From positions 54,336-118,335 of the forward strand of contig JBEPUW010000006.1 of the NCBI GenBank assembly GCA_041691315.1: DNA of 64,000 bases. The letters run 5' to 3'. Position 1 is the first letter of the stretch. Each line of letters opens with the position of its first letter. This document shows positions 1 through 7,601 of the stretch, piece by piece. The stretch is from Poindextera sp041691315. Its GTDB lineage: Bacteria > Pseudomonadota > Alphaproteobacteria > Caulobacterales > Caulobacteraceae. A program made the position numbers and the translations under genes. The notes under the pieces were generated by a model. That model did no database searches, had not been told where the DNA came from, and saw only the letters and a list, made by a program, of their open reading frames with translations.

Positions 1-427
1 TATAGGCGTCCAGCACCTCCTTCAGGCGCGCGCCGACCAGCCGGCCGAGGCGCTCGATGGAGCGGGTCAGCGGCGTCAGCGGCTCGCTCTCGCTCAGGAT
101 CAGCGAGCGCTTGGCGATGTTGCGGGCGAGGTCGCCGCAGCGTTCGAGGTTCATGGCGATCTTCAGGGCCGCCACGGTGCGGCGCAACTCGCGGCCGACC
201 GGCTGGCGGGTGGCGATCAGCTCAATGGCGCGCCGCTCGATATCGGCCTGCAGGGCGTCCAGCTTCGGATCGCGCGCCACCACCGCTTGCGCCAGCGCCA
301 CGTCGCGCCGGGAGATGGCGTCAAGGCAGTCGGCGATCTGCGCTTCGGCCAGGCCGCCAAGGCGGGCGACCTCCGCGACCAGGGGCTCAACCAAGTCGCC
401 ACTTACCGTAACCCACTGTTCGGTCAT
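1..427 (-). CDS. phoU: Phosphate-signalling protein PhoU, C-terminus cut by window edge
   Basis: PhoU is a cytoplasmic helical-bundle protein that links the Pst phosphate transporter to the PhoR kinase and damps the Pho response when phosphate is plentiful. The first 142 residues are visible, starting MTEQWVTVSG. The family metal-binding motif appears in the stretch ERCGDLARNIAKR (E...D pattern, about residues 95-107). About 80-100 C-terminal residues lie outside the window. The ATG at 427 follows a GGGA about five bases upstream. It lies 101 bp downstream of phoR on the same strand, and PHO boxes sit between them, so it is probably the first gene of its own PhoB-activated transcript, perhaps with phoB beyond the edge (inference). 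Confidence 0.9.
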   Translation of the reverse strand, partial: MTEQWVTVSGDLVEPLVAEVARLGGLAEAQIADCLDAISRRDVALAQAVVARDPKLDALQADIERRAIELIATRQPVGRELRRTVAALKIAMNLERCGDLARNIAKRSLILSESEPLTPLTRSIERLGRLVGARLKEVLDAY

Positions 428-501
428 CGAATCCCGTTACAAAAAACCCAAACCCGACTCAAGGCAGCGCCCGAAAAGACCCTGCCCGCCGATTGCTGTC
501 G

Positions 502-534
502 CTATGCGACGGTTTTGTGACAGTTTTGTTACAG
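502..534 (-). promoter_or_regulatory. PHO box: three tandem 11-bp PhoB-type repeats
   Basis: On the minus strand three adjacent 11-mers read CTGTAACAAAA (534-524), CTGTCACAAAA (523-513) and CCGTCGCATAG (512-502). The first two match the known PHO-box unit (CTGTCAT plus an A/T-rich tail, repeated every 11 bp); the third is weaker and may overlap a -10. The array points at phoU, leaving a 75-base leader. The first unit begins with the last Leu codon and TAA stop of phoR, so the operator overlaps the end of that gene. Confidence 0.8.
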
Positions 535-1692
535 CCGCGGTAGGTAGGCGGTGAAAGTCGTGCCCTGGCCGGCGACGCTCTCGATCGCCAGGCCGCCGCG
601 ATGGCGGTTGATGATGTGCTTGACGATGGCCAGGCCCAGGCCCGTGCCCAGTCGCTCGCCGCTCTTCTGGCCCGCGACGCGATAGAAGCGCTCGGAAAGC
701 CTGGGAAGGTGCTCGCGCGCGATCCCTGCCCCATGGTCGGCGCAGCGCAGCACCACGAAGCGTTCGCCGCCGACCAGGTCGGGGCTGAGCAGCGACAGCC
801 GGGCCGCGCCCGCCCGGGTGGGCGCCAGCGCCGCCTCGGCGGTGACGTCGTCGACGACGTCGATCTCGACCGTCCCGCCGGGGGCGGAGAATTTGAGCGC
901 GTTGTCGATCAGGTTCTGCGCCACCTGCAGCATCTGATCGCGGTCGCCGGTGATCATCGCCCGGCCGCGCTCGGCCACGCGGATCTCCAGCTTCACCCCG
1001 CGCTCGGCGGCGAGCGGCGCGAGGGCGTCGATCACGTCCAGGGTCACCAGCGCCACGTCGACCTTGCCTTCCGGCGCGATGTGCTCGTTCAACTCGATGC
1101 GGCTGAGCGACATCAGGTCGTCGATCAGCCGCGCCATCCGCCCGGCCTGGGCGGCCATGACCCCCAGGAAGCGTTCGCGGGCGACGGCGTCGTCGCGCGC
1201 GTGGCCGCGCAAGGTCTCGATGAAGCCGGTCAGCGAGGCCAGCGGCGTGCGCAGTTCGTGGCTGGCGTTAGCAAGGAAGTCCGCGCGCATGCGCTCGTTG
1301 CGGCGCGCATCGGTCTCGTCGCGGATGACCATCAGCGCCAGCCGCGCGCCGTCGGCGGCGGGCGTTAGCGGACGGGTGCGCACGCGCCAGAAGCGGTCCT
1401 GCGCGCCGCCGGTCTCATAGGCCGCCTCGCCGTTCAGACCGCCGAACAGGGCCTCGTCGACCGCCTCCAGAACCTCGGGGTGGCGAATGGCCGACACCAG
1501 CGGGCCGCCGGCCGCCTGGATGCGCAACAGCTCGCGCGCCGCCAGATTGGCGAAGACCAGCCGCCGGTCGGAGGCGTCCTCGGCGTCGCGCGCCGAGACC
1601 ACCATCACCGGGTCCGGCAGGCTGTCGACCAGGGCGGCGAAGGCCGGCTGGTCCTGGTCGGTCGCGATGGTTTCGGCGGCGTCTGTCGGCAT
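529..1692 (-). CDS. phoR: Phosphate regulon sensor histidine kinase PhoR
   Basis: PhoR phosphorylates PhoB when phosphate is scarce. The protein has a PAS-like domain (about residues 15-135), a HisKA domain with the phospho-accepting His in ASHELRTPL (about residue 145) and a HATPase domain with NLIDNALKFS, DHGAGI and GTGLGLAIV. I start at the ATG at 1692 because AGGAAA lies about 13 bases upstream; an in-frame start at 1767 adds 25 residues that look like nothing. No transmembrane segment precedes the PAS domain, unlike textbook PhoR. The next gene is phoU, not pstC, although in Caulobacter pstCAB lie between phoR and phoU. Identity rests on the phoU neighbour, the PHO boxes and domain order. 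Confidence 0.88.
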   Translation of the reverse strand: MPTDAAETIATDQDQPAFAALVDSLPDPVMVVSARDAEDASDRRLVFANLAARELLRIQAAGGPLVSAIRHPEVLEAVDEALFGGLNGEAAYETGGAQDRFWRVRTRPLTPAADGARLALMVIRDETDARRNERMRADFLANASHELRTPLASLTGFIETLRGHARDDAVARERFLGVMAAQAGRMARLIDDLMSLSRIELNEHIAPEGKVDVALVTLDVIDALAPLAAERGVKLEIRVAERGRAMITGDRDQMLQVAQNLIDNALKFSAPGGTVEIDVVDDVTAEAALAPTRAGAARLSLLSPDLVGGERFVVLRCADHGAGIAREHLPRLSERFYRVAGQKSGERLGTGLGLAIVKHIINRHRGGLAIESVAGQGTTFTAYLPRL

Positions 1693-1936
1693 GTTTGCGA
1701 GGCGTTTCCTGGCGGGGCTTAAGGCTAGCCGCTCAGGCGGCTTCAGCAAAGCTGGGCGACATACCAATTTATCTCTATGGAGTTGATAGGATTACGGCTC
1801 TAGGGATGCGGGACGGCGCAGACAGGGGCCGGGCGTTGACGGATTGCAAACCATGATCGGGATAGAGCCGCGATATGTAGGTCAACTGCATATCCATCGG
1901 ATCTAGGCCGCAAAAGCGGCGCGAGGGGCAATTTAA

Positions 1937-3598
1937 ATGACACGTACGACTCGAACCTGGGGCCTCAGCCTCATCAGCATTCTGGCCGCCGGCGTTTCCA
2001 CCGCGGCCCTGGCGCAACCGACCGCCGCGCCGAGCGTCGATCCGCGCGAAGCCCGGATCGATCAGCTGGAATCCGAAGTCCAGGATCTCGCCGCCGAGGT
2101 GCAGGACCTGAAGCGCGGCCAGGCCGCCCAGATCCAGACCCTTTCCGACGTGGAGGCCAAGGCGCCGCCGCCGCCCAGCGTATTGACCACGCTCGCCAAC
2201 GGCGTCCCGTCGATCAAGAGCGCCGACGGTCGCTTCACCGCCAACTTCCACGGTATCCTGCAGTTCGACGCCGGCGAGTACAACCAGTCCAACCTTGGCC
2301 CGATCGCCACCGATCTGCGCCGCAGCGGCCCGGCGCTGGGCGCCTCGGCCTCGAACGTCGACCTGACGCATGCCCGCAAGCTGAAGGACGGCGACGACTT
2401 CCGCCGCGCCCGCATCGGCGTCGACGGCAAGGCCTTCGGCGACTGGGATTACAAGCTGATCTTCGACTTCGCCGGTTCGGGCGTCGAGAACGCCGGCCAG
2501 CTCTATGAGGGGTGGCTGCAGTATTCCGGCCTGAAGCCCGTCCACCTGCGCGTCGGCGCCTTCTCGCCGTCGATCGGGCTGGAGGATCAGGCCTCGACCA
2601 ACGGCATGCCGCTGCTTGAGCGCTCGGTGGTGGAGGATATCGCCCGCGGCTTCGTCGCCGGCGACACCCGAACCGCCGTCGAACTGTGGGGCTCCGGCGA
2701 CCATTGGCTGGCCTCGGCCGCCCTGACTGGGCGTGCGATCGGCGTGGTCAACACCGGCACAGTTCCAGGCGCAACCGGCGCGGTCGGTACGGCGCAGACC
2801 TTTGGCGACCAACTGGGATTCGTCGGCCGCCTGGCTGGCACGCCCTTCCACGGGGACGATTGGCTGATCCATGTCGGCGCGCATGGCAGCTACCTGATTA
2901 GTCCGACCAACACCTCCGGCCCGACCGCGACAGGGCTCGGCCTGACGCCCAATTCTCAGGTCGTCGCCTTCTCCAACACGCCCGAGCTGCGTGTCGACGG
3001 GACCAAGCTGATTAATACCGGCAACATCCCGGCCAGACACGCCTCGACCACCGGCCTGGAGTTCGCCGCCCAGAAGGCCAACTTCCTGTTCCAGACCGAG
3101 TACGACTACTTCACGGTCAACCGGACGGACGTCCCTTCGACGCCAACCTTCAGCGGCTATTATTTCGAAGGCAGCTGGGTGATCACCGGCGAGCCCCGCG
3201 TCTACAACAAGACGACAGCGGCTTTCGATGCCCCGAACGTCGCCCATCCGTTCTCGTTCGGCGGCGGCGGCATCGGCGCCTTCGAGCTGGCGGCGCGTTA
3301 TTCCGACATGGACCTGAACTATCACCAGGGGGCGTTCGGCACGGCCCCGACGTCCACCGCGATCCGTGGCGGCGAGGAGCAGAACTTCACGATCGGCCTG
3401 AACTGGTACCCCAACCAGTTCACCAAGTTCATGCTCGACGTTTCGGAGGTGCAGATCCACCACCTGTCGCCGTGCACCAACACCGGCGTCGGCGCAAACA
3501 ACACCTGCACCGGCACGGTCCTGTGGAATACCCCGGTGGGTTCGCAGATCGGCCAGAACTTCACCGACGTGGCGCTGCGCACGCAGTTCGCCTTCTAA
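1937..3598 (+). CDS. Phosphate-selective porin O/P family outer-membrane porin
   Basis: This 553-residue protein has a Sec signal peptide (cleavage about residue 26, after AALA), a short coiled coil (about 37-62, heptads such as IDQLESEVQDLAAEV) that probably trimerises the porin, then a beta-barrel ending in alternating residues and a terminal Phe (TDVALRTQFAF). This matches the OprO/OprP family (Porin_O_P). GAGGGG precedes the ATG. It is divergent from phoR but is followed after 19 bases by a sulfate-binding protein, so it may serve sulfate rather than phosphate (inference). The 244-bp upstream region holds a TTGACG at 1836 but no PHO box or clear -10 that I can see. Confidence 0.85.
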   Translation: MTRTTRTWGLSLISILAAGVSTAALAQPTAAPSVDPREARIDQLESEVQDLAAEVQDLKRGQAAQIQTLSDVEAKAPPPPSVLTTLANGVPSIKSADGRFTANFHGILQFDAGEYNQSNLGPIATDLRRSGPALGASASNVDLTHARKLKDGDDFRRARIGVDGKAFGDWDYKLIFDFAGSGVENAGQLYEGWLQYSGLKPVHLRVGAFSPSIGLEDQASTNGMPLLERSVVEDIARGFVAGDTRTAVELWGSGDHWLASAALTGRAIGVVNTGTVPGATGAVGTAQTFGDQLGFVGRLAGTPFHGDDWLIHVGAHGSYLISPTNTSGPTATGLGLTPNSQVVAFSNTPELRVDGTKLINTGNIPARHASTTGLEFAAQKANFLFQTEYDYFTVNRTDVPSTPTFSGYYFEGSWVITGEPRVYNKTTAAFDAPNVAHPFSFGGGGIGAFELAARYSDMDLNYHQGAFGTAPTSTAIRGGEEQNFTIGLNWYPNQFTKFMLDVSEVQIHHLSPCTNTGVGANNTCTGTVLWNTPVGSQIGQNFTDVALRTQFAF

Positions 3599-3617
3599 CT
3601 TGACGAGGAAATCCGCG

Positions 3618-4670
3618 ATGACTGCCGACAACAACACCCGCCTCCCGACCCGGCGGGGGGTCTTCTCCCTCGCCGCGGCGGGCGCGGCGGTCATCGCGGC
3701 GCCGGGCCTTCTTCCCGGGCGCGCCAACGCGGCGGGGCCGTTGAAGCTGCTCAATGTCAGCTACGACCCGACCCGCGAACTCTACCGCGACATCAACGCC
3801 GCCTATTCGGCGTTCTGGAGGTCGCATACCGGCCAGCAGCTCGACATCGACCTCAGCAACGGCGGTTCAGGCAAGCAGGCGCGGGCGGTGATCGATGGCC
3901 TGCAGGCCGACGTGGTGACCCTGGCGCTGGCCTACGACATCGACGCCATCGCCGCGCACGGGCATCTGTTGCCGGCCAACTGGCAATCGCGCCTGCCGGA
4001 CAACTCGACCCCCTACACCTCGACCATCGTCTTCCTGGTGCGCAAGGGAAACCCTTGGAAGATCCACGACTGGGGCGATCTGATCCGGCCGGGCATCCAG
4101 GCCATCACGCCCAATCCGAAGACCTCGGGCGGGGCGCGCTGGAACTATCTGGCCGCCTGGGCCTGGGCCCTGAAGCAGCCGGGCGGCAACGCCGCCACGG
4201 CGCAGGCCTTCATCCAGAAGCTCTACAAGCAGGTGCCGGTGCTGGACTCCGGCGCGCGCGGCTCGACCACCACCTTCACCGAGCGTGGCATCGGCGATGT
4301 GTTGCTGGCGTGGGAGAACGACGCCCACCTGGCCCTGGCCGAACTGGGTCCGGGCAAGGTCGAGATCGTCTATCCATCCTTCTCCATCCTGGCTGAGCCG
4401 CCGGTCGCCGTGGTCGACAAGGTGGTCGACCGCAAGGGCACCCGCACGGTCGCCGAAGGCTATCTGAAGTTCCTGTACAGCCCGCTGGCTCAAGACCTGA
4501 TCGGCAAGAACTTCTACCGTCCGCGCAGCGCCGCGGCGGCGGCGAAATACGCCAGGCAGTTCCCGAATATCCCGACGGTCACCATCGCCGCCTTCGGCGG
4601 CTGGACCAAGGCCCAGGCGACGCATTTCGCCGATGGCGGCGTCTTCGACCAGATCTACAAGCCGGGCTGA
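3618..4670 (+). CDS. sbp: Periplasmic sulfate-binding protein of an ABC importer
   Basis: This solute-binding protein should capture sulfate for a CysTWA-type ABC importer, whose membrane and ATPase genes are absent here. The mature part carries the family signatures LLNVSYDPTRELY, NGGSGKQA, ADVVTLALAYD, TPNPKTSGGARWNYLAAW and DSGARGSTTTF, which are typical of Sbp/CysP rather than PstS. The N-terminus has a twin-arginine motif (TRRGVFSL) before a hydrophobic stretch, suggesting Tat export; classical Sbp uses Sec. I chose the ATG at 3618 because GAGGAAAT lies just upstream; a TTG at 3600 is in frame but lacks an RBS. It follows the porin in an operon and ends at a strong terminator. Confidence 0.9.
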   Translation: MTADNNTRLPTRRGVFSLAAAGAAVIAAPGLLPGRANAAGPLKLLNVSYDPTRELYRDINAAYSAFWRSHTGQQLDIDLSNGGSGKQARAVIDGLQADVVTLALAYDIDAIAAHGHLLPANWQSRLPDNSTPYTSTIVFLVRKGNPWKIHDWGDLIRPGIQAITPNPKTSGGARWNYLAAWAWALKQPGGNAATAQAFIQKLYKQVPVLDSGARGSTTTFTERGIGDVLLAWENDAHLALAELGPGKVEIVYPSFSILAEPPVAVVDKVVDRKGTRTVAEGYLKFLYSPLAQDLIGKNFYRPRSAAAAAKYARQFPNIPTVTIAAFGGWTKAQATHFADGGVFDQIYKPG

Positions 4671-4693
4671 TATCCTCCCTGGACGCCCGAGAC

Positions 4694-4731
4694 TGCCCCG
4701 GTTCCCTCCCGTGCGGAACCGGGGCATTTTT
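4694..4731 (+). terminator. Rho-independent terminator after the sulfate-binding gene
   Basis: A perfect 12-bp stem (TGCCCCGGTTCC / GGAACCGGGGCA) with a 9-base loop is followed directly by TTTTT. It lies 24 bases after the sbp stop and ends the porin-sbp transcript. Confidence 0.93.
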
Positions 4732-4783
4732 CGTTCGCTGAAGCACATGTCTGGCCGCCACGGCCGAAAACGGGCCTTCAGCC

Positions 4784-5131
4784 ATGCCGCATCTCCTGGC
4801 CAACGCCGTCGGCGTCATCGCCGCGCTCTGTTCGATGAGCAGTTTCGTGCCGCAGATCGTGAAGATGGTCCGCGAACGAAAGGCCGAGGCGGTATCCTTT
4901 CCCATGTACGTGGTGACGGTCGCCGGCTTCGTCTTCTGGATCGCCTACGGGGTGGCGATCATGAGCTGGCCGGTGGCGGTGTCGAACGCGGTGAACCTGG
5001 TCCTGGCCGCGGCCATCCTGGTGCTGAAGATGCGGTATTCGAAGAGGGGGCTCATAAAGACCGTCATCCCCCGCTGCAGCGGCGAAGCCGCGGAATGCGG
5101 GGGACCCATGAACATCGATACCGGACGGTGA
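4784..5131 (+). CDS. SemiSWEET-type sugar transporter with repeat-derived tail
   Basis: SemiSWEETs are small three-helix proteins that dimerise to move sugars across the inner membrane. The first ~90 residues show three hydrophobic helices and the PQ-loop motif SSFVPQIVKM in helix 1, with KAEAVSFPMY after it. Family members are usually 85-95 residues; this one has 115. The extra tail, from about VIPRCSGEAAECGG onward, is translated from the first arm of an intergenic inverted repeat, so the repeat appears to have replaced the original stop. No strong RBS is visible before the ATG. It faces pyk convergently. Confidence 0.85.
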   Translation: MPHLLANAVGVIAALCSMSSFVPQIVKMVRERKAEAVSFPMYVVTVAGFVFWIAYGVAIMSWPVAVSNAVNLVLAAAILVLKMRYSKRGLIKTVIPRCSGEAAECGGPMNIDTGR

Positions 5132-5210
5132 TCGCGAGCGGTTGAACCGCGCAGCGAGCTCACCATCGCCCGTGTTCATGGGTGGCCCGGATATACCGGG
5201 CCATGACGGT
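5060..5210. repeat. REPIN-like bipartite inverted repeat, copy 1
   Basis: The outer ends are ACCGTCAT (5060) and ATGACGGT (5210). The left arm is a palindrome of the CCCCCGC...GCGGGGG type, the right arm one of the GGCCCGG...CCGGGCC type. Inside them CCATGAAC and GTTCATGG form a second inverted pair around a variable centre. It overlaps the 3' end of the SemiSWEET gene and stops two bases short of the pyk stop codon, so it may also act as a bidirectional 3'-end structure. Confidence 0.85.
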
Positions 5211-5212
5211 AG

Positions 5213-6634
5213 TCAGGAGGCCGGCGCGTGCGCCAGGCGGAGCAGGTTGGCGGCGCCGGGGGAGCCGAAGGGGGTGCCGGCCAGGATCAGGACGCGGCCG
5301 TTGGGCGGGGCGAGGCCAAGGTCGAAGGCCAGGCTGGCGGCGCCCTTGGTCAGGTGGTCGAGGCCCTTGGGCTGTTCGGCCAGGCGCGGTTCCAGGCCCC
5401 AGACCAAGGCCAGGCGGCGCGCCACGCGGATATCGGCGGTCAGGGCCAGGACCGGCTGCAGCGGCCGCTCGCGCGCCAGCCGGAGCGCGGTGACGCCGGT
5501 GGTGGTGAAGACCGCCAGGCAGGCCGTGGAGCCGGATTCCGCCGCGCGCCGCGCGGCGGCGACCAGGGCGTCGGCGTCCTCGTCCTCGACCCGGCCGTGC
5601 TCGGCGTCCATCAGGCCGGGCCAGTTGGGGTCACGCTCCACGCGGCGGATGATCTTGTCCATTATCGCCACGGTCTCGACCGGATAGAGGCCGACGGCGG
5701 TCTCGGCCGACATCATCAGAGCATCGGCGCCCTCATAGACCGCGTTGGCGACGTCGGAGGCCTCGGCGCGGGTGGGCGAGGGCGAGGCGGTCATGGAATC
5801 CAGCATCTGAGTGGCGATGATCACCGGCAGGCCGCGGTTGCGCGCGGCGCGCACGATGGTCTTCTGCGCCACCGGCACCTCTTCGGGCTCCAGCTCGACG
5901 CCAAGATCGCCGCGCGCCACCATCACCCCGTCGCATTGGTCGAGGATGGCGGCGAGGTCCTTCAGCGCCGCCGGCTTCTCGATCTTGGCCAGCACCGCGG
6001 CCTGGCCGCGCACCAGCCGCCTCAGCTCGGCCATGTCCGCCGCCCGCTGCACGAAGGAGAGCGCCACCCAGTCGACGCCGATGCGCAAGGCGAAGGCCAG
6101 GTCGGCCCTGTCCTTCGGCGTCAGCGCCGGCAGCGGGATGACCGCGCCGGGCAGGGCGATGCCCTTGTGATCCGACAGGGCCCTGCCCTGGATCACCACC
6201 GTGTCGGCGCAGGTCGCGCCGCAGTCGCTGACCTGCAGCCGCACCTTGCCGTCGTCGAGCAGCAGTTCGGCCCCCGGACTGAGGGCGGCGAACAGTTCCG
6301 GATGCGGCATGCAGACCCGTTCGGAATCGCCCGGCGCCGGGTTGAGGTCGAGCCGGAATCGCTGGCCGGGCTCGATGATCGCCTTATCGCCCTTGAACTC
6401 GCCGAGGCGGAATTTCGGCCCCTGAAGGTCGGCCAGCGCCGCCAGCGGCCGCTCGATGACCGCCTCGGCCGCGCGCACCGCGTCCAGCGCCGCGGCGTGA
6501 TCGGCGTGCTCGCCATGGCTGAAGTTGAGCCGGAAGACGTCGACGCCGGCCTGGGCCAGGGCCAGCACCCGGTCCGGCGCCTGGCTGGCGGGGCCGAGCG
6601 TGGCGACGATGCGGGCGCGTCGCGCGCGGATCAT
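5213..6634 (-). CDS. pyk: Pyruvate kinase
   Basis: Pyruvate kinase makes pyruvate and ATP from phosphoenolpyruvate. The 473-residue protein has family motifs in order: RLNFSHG (about 35), ADLQGPKFRLG, the active-site KIEKPAAL, MVARGDLGVEL, VIIATQMLDSM and DALMMSAETAVG. Its ATG overlaps the glk stop as ATGA, so it is the third gene of an edd-glk-pyk operon and probably translationally coupled. Placing pyk with Entner-Doudoroff genes makes sense because half the pyruvate of that pathway comes through this enzyme. The 3' end abuts a palindromic repeat. Confidence 0.95.
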   Translation of the reverse strand: MIRARRARIVATLGPASQAPDRVLALAQAGVDVFRLNFSHGEHADHAAALDAVRAAEAVIERPLAALADLQGPKFRLGEFKGDKAIIEPGQRFRLDLNPAPGDSERVCMPHPELFAALSPGAELLLDDGKVRLQVSDCGATCADTVVIQGRALSDHKGIALPGAVIPLPALTPKDRADLAFALRIGVDWVALSFVQRAADMAELRRLVRGQAAVLAKIEKPAALKDLAAILDQCDGVMVARGDLGVELEPEEVPVAQKTIVRAARNRGLPVIIATQMLDSMTASPSPTRAEASDVANAVYEGADALMMSAETAVGLYPVETVAIMDKIIRRVERDPNWPGLMDAEHGRVEDEDADALVAAARRAAESGSTACLAVFTTTGVTALRLARERPLQPVLALTADIRVARRLALVWGLEPRLAEQPKGLDHLTKGAASLAFDLGLAPPNGRVLILAGTPFGSPGAANLLRLAHAPAS

Positions 6635-7599
6635 TTCAGGTCGCTCAACAGGGCCGCGGCGCCGATCAGGGCGGCGTGCGGCTGCGTCACCACGCGGGTG
6701 GGGATGGCGCGCAGATAGTCGCCCATCCGGTCCTTGGTCTCGAACCGCCGGCGAAAGTCGCTGGCCCTGAGGAAGTCCAATATGTCCGGCGCGATGCCGC
6801 CGGAGATATAGACCCCGCCCTGCGCGCCCATGGCCAAGGCCAGATTGCCGGCCACGGAGCCGAGGATGGCGCAGAGGCGGCTGAGCGCATCGCGGGCCAG
6901 GCCCTCGCCGGCCAGGCCGGCCTGGGTGACCTGGTCGGGCGCGGTCAGGCTCGCCGGCCGACCCGCCATATCGGCCAGGGCCTGATAGAGGTTGAGCAGG
7001 CCGGGACCGGACACCACACGCTCAATGGAAACCTCCCCGAAACGCGCCATCAGACGCCGCAGGATCTCGATTTCTACCTCGTCCTCGGGCGCGAAGGCAG
7101 AATGGCCGCCTTCGCCAGTCAGCACGGCCCGCGTCCGGCCGTCCTTGATCAGGGCCGCCGCGCCGAAGCCGGTGCCCGGTCCCATGACCGCGGCGGTGGC
7201 CTCGGGCCGGCCCCGGACCCGCGGCCCGATCAGCCGCGTGTCACGGGGCGCCAGCCGTTCGATCGAGAGCGCCTGGGCGCTGAAGTCGTTGATCAGCGTA
7301 ACGCGCGAGAAGTCGCCGGCCTTGGCCACGCGCTCTTCCGAAAATCCCCAGCCGTCATGGTTGGTGAAGCTGACCTTGCCGTTGCGGATTGGTCCCGCCG
7401 CGGCGATCACCGCCAGTTGCGGCCGCTTGCCCTTCAGGCGCTTCAGATAGGCTTCGAGCGCAGCCTCTCCGGTCGAATAGTCGGCGGCGTTGAGCACCGC
7501 CGCGTGTTCGATCCTGGTGCGCTTGCCATGGGTTTCGGCGATGGCGAAGCGGGCGTGGGTGCCCCCGACGTCGCCGACCAGGCCTGAGACCTTGGCCAT
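6631..7599 (-). CDS. glk: Glucokinase
   Basis: Glucokinase phosphorylates glucose to glucose-6-phosphate, feeding the Entner-Doudoroff pathway. Motifs of the bacterial Glk family are clear: GDVGGTHARFA at the N-terminus, INDFSAQAL, GPGTGFGAAAL and EGGHSAFAP. The 322-residue length is normal. I placed the start at the ATG two bases after the edd stop; the open frame runs far upstream inside edd, but that extension is only the antisense-like shadow of edd coding sequence. The 3' end overlaps pyk by four bases. Confidence 0.95.
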   Translation of the reverse strand: MAKVSGLVGDVGGTHARFAIAETHGKRTRIEHAAVLNAADYSTGEAALEAYLKRLKGKRPQLAVIAAAGPIRNGKVSFTNHDGWGFSEERVAKAGDFSRVTLINDFSAQALSIERLAPRDTRLIGPRVRGRPEATAAVMGPGTGFGAAALIKDGRTRAVLTGEGGHSAFAPEDEVEIEILRRLMARFGEVSIERVVSGPGLLNLYQALADMAGRPASLTAPDQVTQAGLAGEGLARDALSRLCAILGSVAGNLALAMGAQGGVYISGGIAPDILDFLRASDFRRRFETKDRMGDYLRAIPTRVVTQPHAALIGAAALLSDLK

Positions 7600-7601
7600 G
7601 C

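Noticed and set aside
1693..1936. PHO box before the porin
   Set aside because: No 11-bp spaced CTGTCA-like repeats are visible on either strand in this spacer.
1775..3754. Long antisense frame opposite the porin and the start of sbp
   Set aside because: High GC leaves long open frames opposite real genes. Composition is Gly/Arg/Asp/Val-rich without a domain, and it crosses two clear genes.
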